64,000 nucleotides of DNA from a gamma proteobacterium endosymbiont of Lamellibrachia anaximandri (GCA_016756855.1 JAESPD010000005.1:1-64000), one strand, 5' to 3'. Shown: positions 37,706 through 47,278, counted from the first letter of the stretch. The notes: generated by a model from the sequence alone, not told the origin. Numbers and translations are program-made.

Positions 37706-37993
37706 CTAGATTGCAACTGTTTCACTTAGCACTCTCCACTTCGCGGAAAAATGCTTCAACAACTCCCCTATCCGATTTACTAAGGGCGGTAAGATTAGAC
37801 CGGCGTAACTGGCCCGCAACCATTGCAGCCAGGAGGCGATTAGACTCAGATGTACAATCTGGATCTGCACAGCAACCATCAGCTTCGTCGCTTCTAATGC
37901 ACTGTTCGCAGCCATTCCACGCTCATAAGACCAGACCATCGCGCCGACCAAAACTGCAATAAGAAGCGCCCCAACTAATATCTTCTTAGTCAT
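37706..37993 (-). CDS. Small hypothetical membrane-anchored protein
   Basis: Possible gene of 95 residues between the amidase and mutL on the same strand, 24 bases after the amidase stop. Residues 4-22 are hydrophobic (KILVGALLIAVLVGAMVW) and would form a signal anchor; the rest is helical. No clear Shine-Dalgarno sequence is seen and no family is recognised. E. coli has nothing between amiB and mutL. Position within an operon is the main support. Confidence 0.35.
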   Translation of the reverse strand: MTKKILVGALLIAVLVGAMVWSYERGMAANSALEATKLMVAVQIQIVHLSLIASWLQWLRASYAGLILPPLVNRIGELLKHFSAKWRVLSETVAI

Positions 37994-38017
37994 GATTTTG
38001 CAATCTATCAGGAAAAA

Positions 38018-39340
38018 TCAACTGCCGGGGATCTGCAGCACCTGACCGATGCGAATGGTGTCGTTCTTGAGTTCGTTGGTTCTGCGCAGGCGATTGAGGC
38101 TGACGGCGTATTGCCTTGCGATGGCGATCAATGTCTCGCCACGAGAAATTGTATGTCGGCGGGGAGCCTCTTTCTCCTGCTTCGCTGCCAACCAGGTGCC
38201 GGGAGGCGGCTGATAGTTAAAATAGTCGGAAATACCTGCCAGCAAGGCTTTGGCTACCTTTCTCTGGTGAACCGGATCTTTCAGACGACGCTCTTCATCA
38301 GGGTTGGAGATAAATGCGGTCTCCACCAGCAGTGAGGGAATATCCGGAGACTTCAGCACCACGAATCCAGCTTGTTGCACACGCTTTTTATGTGTCTTAC
38401 CCAGTTTTTTCAGCTGGCGAAAGACTCTATCCGCTGCGGTGGAACTCGCCTGCTGGGTACCAGTTTGCGAGAGATCAAGCAGGACCGTGAACAAATCCTC
38501 GCCCTTCCCCTTGCCCTCAAATAAAACGCCGCCAACAAGATCCGCACTGTTTTCCCGCTTCGCCAGCCATTTAGCCGCCTCGTTGGACGCGCCTCTGCGG
38601 GAGAGGGTGTAAACGGATGACCCTCTTACTCTTGAATCCTTAAAGGCGTCTGCATGGATTGATATAAACAGATCTGCATGGTGCTTGCGCGCCTTCGACA
38701 TCCGTTTGCGCAAACCGAGATAGTAGTCACCGTCCCTGATCAACACCCCGCGCATGCCCGGTTTCTGATCGATCATTTTTACCAGTTTGCGTGCGATCGC
38801 CAGCACCACGTCTTTCTCATAGGTGCCGTATTTCCCTCTGGCACCTGGATCCTCTCCACCGTGACCGGGATCGACCGCAATCACCACGTCTCTGTTCCCC
38901 GGCTTCTTTGCCGTTTTCACCGGGCCGGAGCGGCGCTTGCTGCTCTCCTTTTTGTCGTATAGGTCGACAACCAGTCGGTAGCCATACTGGCGATTGGGCT
39001 CAAGCAGAAAACTTTTTGGCTTGACCGCCCTGCTGAGGTCGAAAACCACTCGCACATCGCGTTTGTTGCGCTCCGCACTGCGCAGACGGTTGATGAACCT
39101 GTTGTTGGATTCAGGCTGAGGCAGTTTTGTGGAGAGACGGGTATTTTTAAGATCCAGAACCAGGCGGTCCGGCTTGTCCAGCGTAAAGATGTTGTGCTCA
39201 ACCAGAGAATCGGTATCAAAAACCAGTCGAACGTGATCGGGCGCAGACCAGATGCGCAGGTTGCGAACATCAGACTGTCCCGCATAGAGCGGCAGACTCC
39301 AGAAGAGGGCCAGAATCAGAATTGTGATAATTTTTTTCAT
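38018..39340 (-). CDS. amiB: N-acetylmuramoyl-L-alanine amidase, AmiB/AmiC type, with LysM
   Basis: Periplasmic zinc amidase that splits daughter-cell peptidoglycan. From the ATG at 39340 the protein is 440 residues with a signal peptide (MKKIITILILALFWSLPLYA). An AMIN domain (about 25-125) targets it to the septum. The Amidase_3 domain starts at VIAVDPGHGGEDPGA (zinc His) and includes SIHADAF and VLVETAFISNPDEE with the catalytic glutamate; a C-terminal LysM domain (about 392-440) binds the wall. AmiB of E. coli has the same order of domains and the same gene neighbours (tsaE before, mutL after). Confidence 0.92.
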   Translation of the reverse strand: MKKIITILILALFWSLPLYAGQSDVRNLRIWSAPDHVRLVFDTDSLVEHNIFTLDKPDRLVLDLKNTRLSTKLPQPESNNRFINRLRSAERNKRDVRVVFDLSRAVKPKSFLLEPNRQYGYRLVVDLYDKKESSKRRSGPVKTAKKPGNRDVVIAVDPGHGGEDPGARGKYGTYEKDVVLAIARKLVKMIDQKPGMRGVLIRDGDYYLGLRKRMSKARKHHADLFISIHADAFKDSRVRGSSVYTLSRRGASNEAAKWLAKRENSADLVGGVLFEGKGKGEDLFTVLLDLSQTGTQQASSTAADRVFRQLKKLGKTHKKRVQQAGFVVLKSPDIPSLLVETAFISNPDEERRLKDPVHQRKVAKALLAGISDYFNYQPPPGTWLAAKQEKEAPRRHTISRGETLIAIARQYAVSLNRLRRTNELKNDTIRIGQVLQIPGS

Positions 39341-39450
39341 GTTCCCGATGACCCTGTTAGGCCTATGACTAAAAATAGCACGAACTTCCATTTTTTCCAA
39401 CCTTTTCGGTCAGATAGCCTGACTTCCTCGCCAGAAGTTCAATGTTCCCA

Positions 39451-39906
39451 TTAAACCCTTTGTAAATCCTTGATAAGTTGCTCTCCTTTCTCAGAGTCGG
39501 ACGAGAGCTTAAGTACTCTGCCCGTTTCCTGATATTCAAGTCTGATCCGCAGATCAGCCGGAGGCAATACACCTTTACCCCGATCTGGCCACTCCACCAG
39601 CAGTATAGCCTTCTCATCCATCAGATCCTGGATGCCGAGATACTCCAGCTCCTCCGGGTCTGCCAGCCGGTAGAGATCGAAATGGTAACACGCCACCCCC
39701 TCCAGTTCGTAGGGTTCAAGCAGTGTATAGGTGGGACTCTTTACCGCACCCTGGTGACCCAATGCGCGGATAAAACCTCGTGCAAGGGTTGTTTTTCCCG
39801 TGCCCAGGTTCCCTTCCAGATAGACGGTAAGCGGCGGTCTGCAACGCTTGGCAAGACGGGCACCGAAGGACTCCTGCTCCACCTCGCTATGCAGTTCAAG
39901 CCTCAT
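39451..39906 (-). CDS. tsaE: tRNA threonylcarbamoyladenosine synthesis ATPase TsaE
   Basis: ATPase of the TsaBDE complex that makes t6A37 in tRNA. The protein is 151 residues from the ATG at 39906; the frame is open 75 codons upstream but that part lies inside nnr. The Walker A motif is LEGNLGTGKTTLARG, followed by SPTYTLLEPYE and HFDLYRLADPEELEYLG, all typical. It overlaps the nnr 3' end by 11 bases. The nnr-tsaE-amiB order equals E. coli yjeF-yjeE-amiB. Confidence 0.95.
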   Translation of the reverse strand: MRLELHSEVEQESFGARLAKRCRPPLTVYLEGNLGTGKTTLARGFIRALGHQGAVKSPTYTLLEPYELEGVACYHFDLYRLADPEELEYLGIQDLMDEKAILLVEWPDRGKGVLPPADLRIRLEYQETGRVLKLSSDSEKGEQLIKDLQRV

Positions 39907-41413
39907 AACTGCCACACTCCAGATTGAGCAACGGCCGCAGCTCGGGCAAAAGATCGCCGGCCAACATACCCCGTTCGCCCTGCATAGTAGCCCTGTCTCC
40001 CGCTGCAGCATGTAGTGCGACACCCAGTTCAGCGGCCAATCCGGGCTCAAAACCCTGCACCCACAATGCAGCGATAATACCTGTGAGTATGTCACCGCTA
40101 CCACCGGTCGCCATACCTGGATTCCCGTCACTGCATAGTGCCGGGGGGCGACTGCTGCCGTCAGAAATCAATGTCCCGGCACCCTTGAGTACCTGGGTGC
40201 CCCCAAATCTCTCCTGCAGCAACTTCAATGCCTCAAACCGGTTTGCCTGAATTTGGTTGGTTTTTTCTCCCAGCAGCCGTCCGGCCTCACCAGGATGAGG
40301 CGTCAAGATCCAATCAGGTCTTTTTATCGGCGCCTGCGCCAACAGATTGAGGGCATCTGCATCCACCACCAGTGGCAGACCGGAGGCAAGTGCCTGTTGA
40401 TAGAGCGATCTGCCCCACTCTCCCTGGCCCAAGCCGGGACCCAGGGCAATGGCATCCGCCCTTTCGATCAGCGGCGCAAGAGATACACCGTTGGCCACGG
40501 CGTGACACATCAGCTCGGGACGGCCGATATTGAGCAACGGCGCATTATCGGGATGGGTCGCCACGGATACCAACCCGGCGCCGGTGCGTGCAGCCGCCTC
40601 TGCCGCCAGGCGGATCGCACCGGAAAAACCCCGGTCGCCCCCAATGAGCAGCAGGTGGCCAAAATCCCCTTTGTGGGCGGTACGTCTTCTGGGACCCAGC
40701 AGTTGAGACTGCTTTTTCCAATCGATACGGCGGGCCGACAGAATCTGCCTGCCGTAGATCCGGGCGGGCAACTCCAGGGCATCAAAATGGATACGTCCGC
40801 AGTAATCCGCTCCTGCGCCGGTAAACATCCCCTGTTTCAGTCCAATAAAGCTGAGGGTCGCACCCGCTCGAGCGGCAATCCCCATGACCTGGCCTGTATC
40901 TGAATTGAGGCCTGAGGGGATATCCACAGCAAGGACCGGTGCCTGATGACGGTTGATCGACTCGATCATTTCGGCCCAAGCCCCAGTCACGTCTCTCTCC
41001 AGGCCAGTGCCCAACAGGGCATCGATAATGAGGTCAGTCTTCCGCGGCAGGCCGGGAAACGGGGCCGTCTCACCACCGATCTCTTCCCACTTCTGCGCCA
41101 TTGTCAGCGCATCGCCACGGATACGCGCTGAATCACCAAGCTGTAGCAACAACACCTCCAGCCCTGCTTGCCTCGCCAGGCGCGCCACCACAAATCCATC
41201 GCCACCATTGTTGCCAGTACCACATATGACAGTGATGTGGCGGGCCGCAGGCCAGATTGCCTGCAGAAGCTGGAAGACACGGGAGCCTGCCCGCTCCATC
41301 AGATCGACACCGGGAATCTCATACTCTTCGATTGCGATCCGATCGAACGCCCGCACCTGATCGGCGCGATAGAGGGCATAGGGCAGCGCTTCCGTGTAGG
41401 GCATGACTCGCAT
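39896..41413 (-). CDS. nnr: Bifunctional NAD(P)H-hydrate epimerase and dehydratase
   Basis: Repairs hydrated NAD(P)H. From the ATG at 41413 (AAAGGA about nine bases upstream) the protein is 505 residues; the ATG at 41404 is the other option. The N-terminal YjeF_N epimerase domain (about 1-215) has CGTGNNGGDGFVVAR. The C-terminal ADP-dependent dehydratase domain has GGDRGFSGAIRLAAEAAARTGAG (part) and DADALNLLA, TPHPGEAGRLL and GNPGMATGGSGDILTG. The promoter region is shared with the divergent queG. Confidence 0.94.
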   Translation of the reverse strand: MRVMPYTEALPYALYRADQVRAFDRIAIEEYEIPGVDLMERAGSRVFQLLQAIWPAARHITVICGTGNNGGDGFVVARLARQAGLEVLLLQLGDSARIRGDALTMAQKWEEIGGETAPFPGLPRKTDLIIDALLGTGLERDVTGAWAEMIESINRHQAPVLAVDIPSGLNSDTGQVMGIAARAGATLSFIGLKQGMFTGAGADYCGRIHFDALELPARIYGRQILSARRIDWKKQSQLLGPRRRTAHKGDFGHLLLIGGDRGFSGAIRLAAEAAARTGAGLVSVATHPDNAPLLNIGRPELMCHAVANGVSLAPLIERADAIALGPGLGQGEWGRSLYQQALASGLPLVVDADALNLLAQAPIKRPDWILTPHPGEAGRLLGEKTNQIQANRFEALKLLQERFGGTQVLKGAGTLISDGSSRPPALCSDGNPGMATGGSGDILTGIIAALWVQGFEPGLAAELGVALHAAAGDRATMQGERGMLAGDLLPELRPLLNLECGSYEA

Positions 41414-41504
41414 AAAAAAACGTCCTTTGGGATTCACGAAAACCATACCGCGAAGATGGTCCCGGATACCAGTTTAATCGCGGATCGGGGTATAGTTCCG
41501 GTTT

Positions 41505-42581
41505 ATGGATCAAGCGTCTATTTCCAATCACGAACAACTCGCCGCAAACATCAAGATTTGGGGCGCAGAGCTGGGTTTCCAGCAGGTCGGCATCACTGAC
41601 ACGGAACTCTCACTGGCGGAGGCACGACTCAACGATTGGCTGCAAAAGGGCTTTCACGGAGAGATGTCCTATATGGGCCGCCACGGCAGCAAGCGCAGTC
41701 GTCCCACTGAGTTGGAACCCGGCACCCTGCGGATAATCTCAGTACGTTTGGACTACCTGCCCGAACCCATGCAGAAGAGCCGGGAGATACTGAAATCTCC
41801 CACGCAGGCATTTATTTCACGATATGCTTTGGGCCGGGACTACCATAAGTTGATGCGCAAAAGTCTGCAGCAACTGGCACAAAAGATCAGCAGAGAAATC
41901 GGTGATTTCGGCTACCGGGTCTACGTCGACTCCGCCCCGGTCCTAGAGAAACCGCTGGCGGAAAAAGCCGGCCTTGGCTGGATCGGCAAGCACAGCAATC
42001 TGATTAATCGCCAAGCCGGCTCCTGGTTCTTTCTTGGCGAGATCTATACCGACTTGCCGTTACCTATCGACCAGCCTGCATCCAACCACTGCGGCAGTTG
42101 TCGAGCCTGTCTCGATATCTGTCCGACCCAGGCCATTGTCGAACCCTATGTCGTGGATGCCCGCCGTTGTATCTCCTATCTGACTATCGAACAACAGGGT
42201 CCGATCCCCGAATCGCTGAGAAGCAGCATCGGCAACCGCATCTACGGCTGCGATGATTGCCAGCAGGTCTGCCCCTGGAACCGCTTTGCAACACTCGGAC
42301 GTGAGCAGGACTTCGCCCCGCGCAACGGCCTCGACAGCGCCACCCTGACAGCGCTCTTTGAATGGGATGAAACGACCTTTCTGAAACGTACCGAAGGGTC
42401 TGCAATACGCCGCATTGGCCACCAATCCTGGCTGCGCAATATTGCAGTGGCGCTGGGCAATGCGCAGCCTTCAGAGGATATCGAGGCCGCGCTCAAGGCA
42501 CGTGAACATGACCCGGCAGAACTGGTGAGAGAACATGTCCGATGGGCTTTGGCCAGGCAGCGCAGCAGGTCACCGGATTAA
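41505..42581 (+). CDS. queG: Epoxyqueuosine reductase
   Basis: Final step of queuosine synthesis in tRNA, a cobalamin-dependent iron-sulfur enzyme of 358 residues. The catalytic region includes YVDSAPVLEKPLAEKAGLGW and IGKHSNL, characteristic of the family. Two [4Fe-4S] motifs are CGSCRACLDICPTQAI and CDDCQQVCPWNRF. A HEAT-like C-terminus (about 300-358) contacts tRNA. It is divergent from nnr, as in E. coli, and is followed by a convergent VanZ-like gene whose stop overlaps by four bases. Confidence 0.95.
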   Translation: MDQASISNHEQLAANIKIWGAELGFQQVGITDTELSLAEARLNDWLQKGFHGEMSYMGRHGSKRSRPTELEPGTLRIISVRLDYLPEPMQKSREILKSPTQAFISRYALGRDYHKLMRKSLQQLAQKISREIGDFGYRVYVDSAPVLEKPLAEKAGLGWIGKHSNLINRQAGSWFFLGEIYTDLPLPIDQPASNHCGSCRACLDICPTQAIVEPYVVDARRCISYLTIEQQGPIPESLRSSIGNRIYGCDDCQQVCPWNRFATLGREQDFAPRNGLDSATLTALFEWDETTFLKRTEGSAIRRIGHQSWLRNIAVALGNAQPSEDIEAALKAREHDPAELVREHVRWALARQRSRSPD

Positions 42582-43666
42582 GCGATCCGCACCACCATTA
42601 CGCTCTTTGCCAGCAACCATCCGGCAACTACACCCAGCATATCCACGACCACGTCACTCAGCCGGGGCGTTCGCCCGGGCACGAAAAACTGCACCACTTC
42701 TGTCGACACTGCCAACAGCAGCAGTCCTATAAACACACTGGGCAGGCGCGCCTTTGAATCAAGAAACAGCCCAGCGGAGAGCAGAAAAAAACCGAGCAGA
42801 TGCCCCAGTTTTGAGACGTCCCAACTCACAGGCCAGAATGCCAGCGGGTCAAAACCGTGATGGTAACGGCCTATCTCAAGATGTATACCCAGCCACTGCC
42901 CTAACTGCTGGATTTGCACTTCGATGGCCTGCTTAACCACCAGAGGCTGCAGAATACCCGCCACGATCAGCAGCAACAGCAGCGCAATCATCCAGCCTTG
43001 GGGGGTAGACCAATAGTGTTGTAGCAGCAGTCGCAGGGCCCACAGGCCAGCGACCAGCCAGAGGAGTGCCAGCAGTAATTTCCCGGCACTGAAAAGAGCC
43101 TGAGACTCCGCTTGGTGCAGGGCAAGCCCCCTGACCCAGACCCTGCCCGGCACATGGTAGAGACCGATCTCAAGACGCAATTCAACGGCCTCTTCAGGCA
43201 CAGTGACAAGCAGCGAATAGTCCCGCCACTCGTTATCGCCGATCAAGCCGGTGAGGATATAAGGTATATGGTAGAACCCTTGCCCGAAGCTGTCATAGGC
43301 GATCAACTCCACCCTCGCCTCATGCCAACTGCGTCTGCCACTCCCGACACCCGACGTCCTGACCTCTCCCTGCAACAGAAGATGTTTGGGCAGACCTTGA
43401 GCATCCAGTTTCTGGATCACGCTGCTCGATTCACTTCCCGGCGCATTGTCGACAAGCAGTTCGGCCACAGCGGCGGGCTTTGATACTTCGCTCTTGCCTG
43501 AACCCAGCTGCCATCCCTCCCGGCCCTGCTCGAACAGGGGGTTGATCAACAGCTCTGAACCGACAGGTTTGACTGGTGAAGCCGAGGTAAAAAAGAGCAG
43601 CGTCAGTGCCGCGAGCAGCAGCACAGCCCAGCTCACGGGCTTGATCAGGCGCAGTGGATGAGACAA
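42578..43666 (-). CDS. VanZ-like membrane protein with N-terminal extracytoplasmic domain
   Basis: Protein of 362 residues with two parts. TM1 is at about 12-28. A beta-rich domain follows (about 35-190) with FEQGREGWQLG and VELRLEIGLYHVPGRVWVRG, resembling a carbohydrate-binding sandwich. The C-terminal third holds several helices with the VanZ-like signature near KLGHLLGFFLLSAGL, STEVVQFFVPGRTPRLSDVVVDMLG. Function is unknown; VanZ relatives affect glycopeptide sensitivity and envelope polymers. It sits between queG and orn, which are adjacent in E. coli, so it is an insertion into that cluster. Confidence 0.8.
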   Translation of the reverse strand: MSHPLRLIKPVSWAVLLLAALTLLFFTSASPVKPVGSELLINPLFEQGREGWQLGSGKSEVSKPAAVAELLVDNAPGSESSSVIQKLDAQGLPKHLLLQGEVRTSGVGSGRRSWHEARVELIAYDSFGQGFYHIPYILTGLIGDNEWRDYSLLVTVPEEAVELRLEIGLYHVPGRVWVRGLALHQAESQALFSAGKLLLALLWLVAGLWALRLLLQHYWSTPQGWMIALLLLLIVAGILQPLVVKQAIEVQIQQLGQWLGIHLEIGRYHHGFDPLAFWPVSWDVSKLGHLLGFFLLSAGLFLDSKARLPSVFIGLLLLAVSTEVVQFFVPGRTPRLSDVVVDMLGVVAGWLLAKSVMVVRIA

Positions 43667-43692
43667 TGGAGTCGGGTCAACAAATGGTGTTT

Positions 43693-43718
43693 GCCGGTTC
43701 CGCTGGGCTTGAACCGGC
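43693..43718. repeat. REP-like palindrome, single unit
   Basis: One GCCGGTTC / GAACCGGC hairpin around CGCTGGGCTT lies between the orn stop and the VanZ-like start. Only the GAACCGGC type is present, with no partner unit. Confidence 0.8.
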
Positions 43719-43726
43719 CATCACTA

Positions 43727-44275
43727 TCAGGAGAGGCGCAGGAAATTATCACGGTAGAATTTCAGCTCGGCGATAGAGTCGCGAATATCATCGATCGCCA
43801 GATGCTTCGACTCTTTGGTAAAACCATCAGCCATATCAGGCGCCCAGCGCTTCGCAAGCTCCTTCAGCGTACTGACATCTAGATTGCGGTAGTGAAAATA
43901 TTCTTCCAGGTTCGGCATGGTGCGGGCCATGAATCGACGGTCCTGGCAGATACTGTTGCCACACATCGGGGAGGCTCCAGCAGGCACATATTGCTGTAGA
44001 AACGCCAGCGTCTCAGCTTCTGCCGCCGCTTCATCATGTTCGCTTTCACGAACCCTTGCGATAAGACCGGAACCGCCATGCTGTTTCTGATTCCACTCGT
44101 CCATGCCATCGAGCAGGGCTTCTGATTGCCTTACCGCGATGACAGGCCCCTCAGTCAGGATATTGAGGTCGGCATCGGTGACAATGGTCGCGATCTCGAT
44201 GATCTCATCATTGATGGTATCCAGCCCCGTCATCTCCAGGTCGAGCCAAATCAGGTTGTTGGGATCTTGAGCCAT
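43727..44275 (-). CDS. orn: Oligoribonuclease
   Basis: DEDDh 3'-5' exonuclease that degrades di- to pentanucleotides, including pGpG from c-di-GMP. The protein is 182 residues, close to E. coli Orn. Exonuclease motif I is [11 protein letters not shown], motif [13 protein letters not shown] and motif [14 protein letters not shown] with the catalytic His and Asp. In E. coli it is next to rsgA; here an M48 protease and a cytochrome c gene lie between on the opposite strand. Confidence 0.96.
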   Translation of the reverse strand: MAQDPNNLIWLDLEMTGLDTINDEIIEIATIVTDADLNILTEGPVIAVRQSEALLDGMDEWNQKQHGGSGLIARVRESEHDEAAAEAETLAFLQQYVPAGASPMCGNSICQDRRFMARTMPNLEEYFHYRNLDVSTLKELAKRWAPDMADGFTKESKHLAIDDIRDSIAELKFYRDNFLRLS

Positions 44276-44405
44276 GCACGAATCCTCATATAAATAGGGG
44301 TTACCAAGATGCGCGAATTCTAGCAGGAAGCGGGCGCAGACTGTATTCTTCCCCCATCGACATGATCCGAACGATCTATTCCAAGCTGAAGGAGCCCGTT
44401 ACTTG

Positions 44406-45653
44406 ATGCCGTTTTTCACTCAACTCTTCCTGCTCGCCCTGGCCGCTGGCACGATTCTGCAACTCTGGCTGCTGGCCCGTCAGACACGCCATGTTGCTGG
44501 CCACCGGGAGAAAGTGCCCGAGGAGTTTTCCGGCAAGGTAGAGCTCGGCGATCATCAGAAAGCTGCCGATTACACCGGAGCCAAAGCAGGTATTGCGCGG
44601 CTTGAGATTATCTTCAGCACCCTGCTTCTGCTGGTCTGGACACTGGGCGGCGGCCTCGATCTGTTCAGCCGTTTCTGGGATGGATTGGGTTTCGACACGC
44701 TCCTGACGGGCGTGGCTTTTATCTTTTCGGTGTTTTTCATCTCCAGTTTTCTGGATCTGCCTTTTTCTCTCTGGCGCACCTTCAAGATCGAAGCAGCTTT
44801 TGGCTTCAATCGTTCCACCCTGGGTGGTTTTTTCAAAGACCGTCTGCTGGGTGCGGCGGTAGGATTGGCGATAGGCGCACCCTTATTGTGGGTCATCCTC
44901 TGGCTCATGGATTCGGCGGGTGTCTACTGGTGGCTGGCGGCCTGGGCTGTATGGATCAGTTTCACCCTGACCCTTACCTGGGCCTATCCCCGCATCATCG
45001 CTCCCCTGTTCAACAAGTTCACTCCACTGGAAGACGGTGAGATGCGCGACCGGATTCAGGGTCTGCTCAGACGCTGTGGCTTCGCCAGTGACGGCATCTT
45101 CGTGATGGATGGCTCCAAACGCTCCAGCCACGGCAACGCCTACTTCACCGGATTCGGCAAGCACAAGCGGATCGTCTTTTTCGATACCCTGATCGAGGCC
45201 CTCACACCGGACGAGATGGAGGCGGTGCTGGCCCACGAACTGGGCCATTTCCGCCGCAAACACATTCTCAAACAGATGGTGATGATGGCACTGATCTCGC
45301 TTGCCGGTCTGGCGCTGCTGGGTTGGTTATCACAACAGACCTGGTTCTATACCAATCTGGGTATGACTCAGCCCTCCAACGCGGCGGCACTGCTGTTGTT
45401 CATGCTGGCAGCACCTGTCTTCACCCTCTTCTTCTCTCCTATCGGCAGCTATATCTCGCGCCGACATGAATTTGAGGCCGACGACTATGCTATCGCACAA
45501 ACTAAAGGGGAATATTTGGTACAGGCGCTTGTCAAACTCTATCAGGATAATGCGAGCACCCTGACACCGGACCCGCTCTACTCCATGTTTCACGACAGCC
45601 ATCCACCAGCGCCGGTACGCATTGCCCATATAACAGAACAATCTTTAGGATAG
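44406..45653 (+). CDS. M48-family (Ste24-like) zinc metalloprotease
   Basis: Membrane protease of 415 residues. The ATG at 44406 is preferred; a TTG one codon earlier has the better-placed AAGGAG. The N-terminal part has helices and the FGFNRSTLGGFFKD segment of CAAX-protease-like M48 enzymes. The zinc site is HELGHF (His-Glu-x-x-His) at about residue 278 with the third ligand in RHEFEADDYA. Its length and segments point to the Ste24 branch more than HtpX. Likely role is quality control of membrane proteins. The cytochrome c gene starts 10 bases after it. Confidence 0.9.
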   Translation: MPFFTQLFLLALAAGTILQLWLLARQTRHVAGHREKVPEEFSGKVELGDHQKAADYTGAKAGIARLEIIFSTLLLLVWTLGGGLDLFSRFWDGLGFDTLLTGVAFIFSVFFISSFLDLPFSLWRTFKIEAAFGFNRSTLGGFFKDRLLGAAVGLAIGAPLLWVILWLMDSAGVYWWLAAWAVWISFTLTLTWAYPRIIAPLFNKFTPLEDGEMRDRIQGLLRRCGFASDGIFVMDGSKRSSHGNAYFTGFGKHKRIVFFDTLIEALTPDEMEAVLAHELGHFRRKHILKQMVMMALISLAGLALLGWLSQQTWFYTNLGMTQPSNAAALLLFMLAAPVFTLFFSPIGSYISRRHEFEADDYAIAQTKGEYLVQALVKLYQDNASTLTPDPLYSMFHDSHPPAPVRIAHITEQSLG

Positions 45654-45663
45654 AGGATAAAAT

Positions 45664-45942
45664 ATGCTTAAAACAGTGATGATATTTGCTTCGCTCTCGA
45701 CGGTAATCAGCGCCGGCACTCAGGCAGCCGACGCTGATGCAGGCAAAGAGTTGGTCGATAATAACTGTGTCCGCTGCCACAATTCAGAAATCTACACACG
45801 GCCAAACCGAATGGTCACTACGCTGCCGGGTCTGCACAAGCAGGTGCGCCGTTGCGAACAGATGCTGGGACTGACTTGGTTCGACGAAGATGTTGATAAT
45901 GCAAGCGCCCATCTCAACGAACAGTTCTACAAGCTGAGATAA
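45664..45942 (+). CDS. Small monohaem cytochrome c
   Basis: Periplasmic protein of 92 residues. A signal peptide ends near residue 21 (MLKTVMIFASLSTVISAGTQA). The haem-binding motif CVRCH is at residues 35-39, with methionines at 50 and 67 as candidate distal ligands. A GAGGA ribosome site lies six bases before the ATG. It is 10 bases downstream of the M48 protease and 24 bases upstream of rsgA, so it probably belongs to that transcript. A small electron carrier is the obvious reading; its partner is not shown. Confidence 0.88.
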   Translation: MLKTVMIFASLSTVISAGTQAADADAGKELVDNNCVRCHNSEIYTRPNRMVTTLPGLHKQVRRCEQMLGLTWFDEDVDNASAHLNEQFYKLR

Positions 45943-45966
45943 GGTTATATTGATGGAAGAGCACTA

Positions 45967-46977
45967 ATGTCCCGGCGCCGTCTCACCCAGCAGCAACGGG
46001 CCAGGATAGAGAGTATCCAGGAGCGGCGGCGAACAAAACTCGCTGAACGTGCTGAACAGAGCCTCTCTGATGCCAGTGATACCCCATCACAGGAAGGCAG
46101 GGTGGTTATCCGCCATGGCGCCACCCTCGGCGTCGTGGATGAGAGCGGCCAGGTCTTCCAATGCCTGATCCGTCAGAACATCGGACACCCAGTTTGTGGC
46201 GACCGGGTAGTCTGGCAGCCGGTGGACGATCATAATGGCGTGGTCACCGCCCTCCAACCAAGAGCGAGTGTGCTCAGCCGCCCCGACTACAGCGGCCGCG
46301 AGAAACCACTGGCCGCCAATATCACCCAATTGGTCGTGGTACTCGCCCCACGTCCGGAGCCCAGCAGCTATCTGCTCGACCAATACCTGATCGCCGCCGA
46401 GACCATTGGGGTTCGGCCATTGATCGCAGTCAACAAGATCGATCTGCTTGAAGATGAGGGTAAACTGCGCTTTCTCTCTGCTTACGATCTCTATCGCAGG
46501 ATTGGGTATGAGTTGGTGGAGGTTAGTGCAAAACTGGCCCACGGCCTGGACAGTCTCATCCAACACCTTGCGGGAGAGACCAGCATCCTGGTGGGGCAAT
46601 CGGGGGTGGGGAAATCCTCTCTGATCAATGCACTGCTGCCAAATCTGGAGATTGAAACCGGCAGACTCTCGGAAGCTTCAGGATTGGGACGACACACTAC
46701 ATCGGCCGCAACCTGCTATAACCTGCAGCAAGGGGGAGAATTGATCGATTCTCCCGGCGTGCGCAGTTTTCGACTGACCAAGTTAAGCAGGGGACAGCTG
46801 GAACAGGGGTTTCCCGAGTTCCGCCCTTTTCTCGGCCACTGCCGTTTCAATAACTGCTCACATCAGCATGAACCCGGGTGCGCCATCAGGCAGGCAATTG
46901 AGACGGGGGAAGTCTCCCCCCAGAGGTTGGATAACTTCCTCCATCTGGCACAATCCACCACTTCCGGGCAGGGTTGA
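45967..46977 (+). CDS. rsgA: Ribosome small-subunit assembly GTPase RsgA
   Basis: Circularly permuted GTPase for late 30S maturation, 336 residues. An OB-fold (about 50-115) is followed by the permuted G domain with NKIDLL before the P-loop GQSGVGKSSLINALLP, and DSPGVRSFRL after it. The C-terminal zinc site is CRFNNCSHQHEPGC. A GGAAGAG ribosome site lies seven bases before the ATG. In E. coli rsgA is adjacent to orn. Confidence 0.95.
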   Translation: MSRRRLTQQQRARIESIQERRRTKLAERAEQSLSDASDTPSQEGRVVIRHGATLGVVDESGQVFQCLIRQNIGHPVCGDRVVWQPVDDHNGVVTALQPRASVLSRPDYSGREKPLAANITQLVVVLAPRPEPSSYLLDQYLIAAETIGVRPLIAVNKIDLLEDEGKLRFLSAYDLYRRIGYELVEVSAKLAHGLDSLIQHLAGETSILVGQSGVGKSSLINALLPNLEIETGRLSEASGLGRHTTSAATCYNLQQGGELIDSPGVRSFRLTKLSRGQLEQGFPEFRPFLGHCRFNNCSHQHEPGCAIRQAIETGEVSPQRLDNFLHLAQSTTSGQG

Positions 46978-46987
46978 GCGCTGGAGG

Positions 46988-47278
46988 TTAATTCGAGCCA
47001 CCAGAGGCCTTGCCTGGGGCATCCATCACCTGGATGGTCGACGGGTCGTCACCAAATCCGGTACCACCGCCCTTGCTTTTCCCGATGTTGTCGGGGGAGA
47101 TCAACATGTCGGTAAAAGCCCGGTCGTCATCAGCGTAGATTCCTTCTCCGCCTTCATCCGAAAAATCACCCGGGCCAAAATAGTCGGGAGACGCTGTCGG
47201 GTCTCCGGCCTGACCGGCGAAAGCGCTGGGGATGAAAAAAACCAGCAGCCCGATCATTATCCTGGTCAATCTCGTCAC
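46988..47278 (-). CDS. Small secreted hypothetical protein
   Basis: Protein of 96 residues from the GTG at 47278, chosen because GGGAG lies eight bases upstream; a GTG at 47287 is also in frame. A signal peptide (MTRLTRIMIGLLVFFIPSAFA) is followed by a Gly-, Asp- and Ser-rich mature part of about 75 residues without cysteine (SPDYFGPGDFSDEGG, then KGGGTGFGDDP). This is low-complexity and acidic. No family recognised. It converges on rsgA with a 10-base gap and precedes nothing else in its direction. Confidence 0.6.
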   Translation of the reverse strand: MTRLTRIMIGLLVFFIPSAFAGQAGDPTASPDYFGPGDFSDEGGEGIYADDDRAFTDMLISPDNIGKSKGGGTGFGDDPSTIQVMDAPGKASGGSN

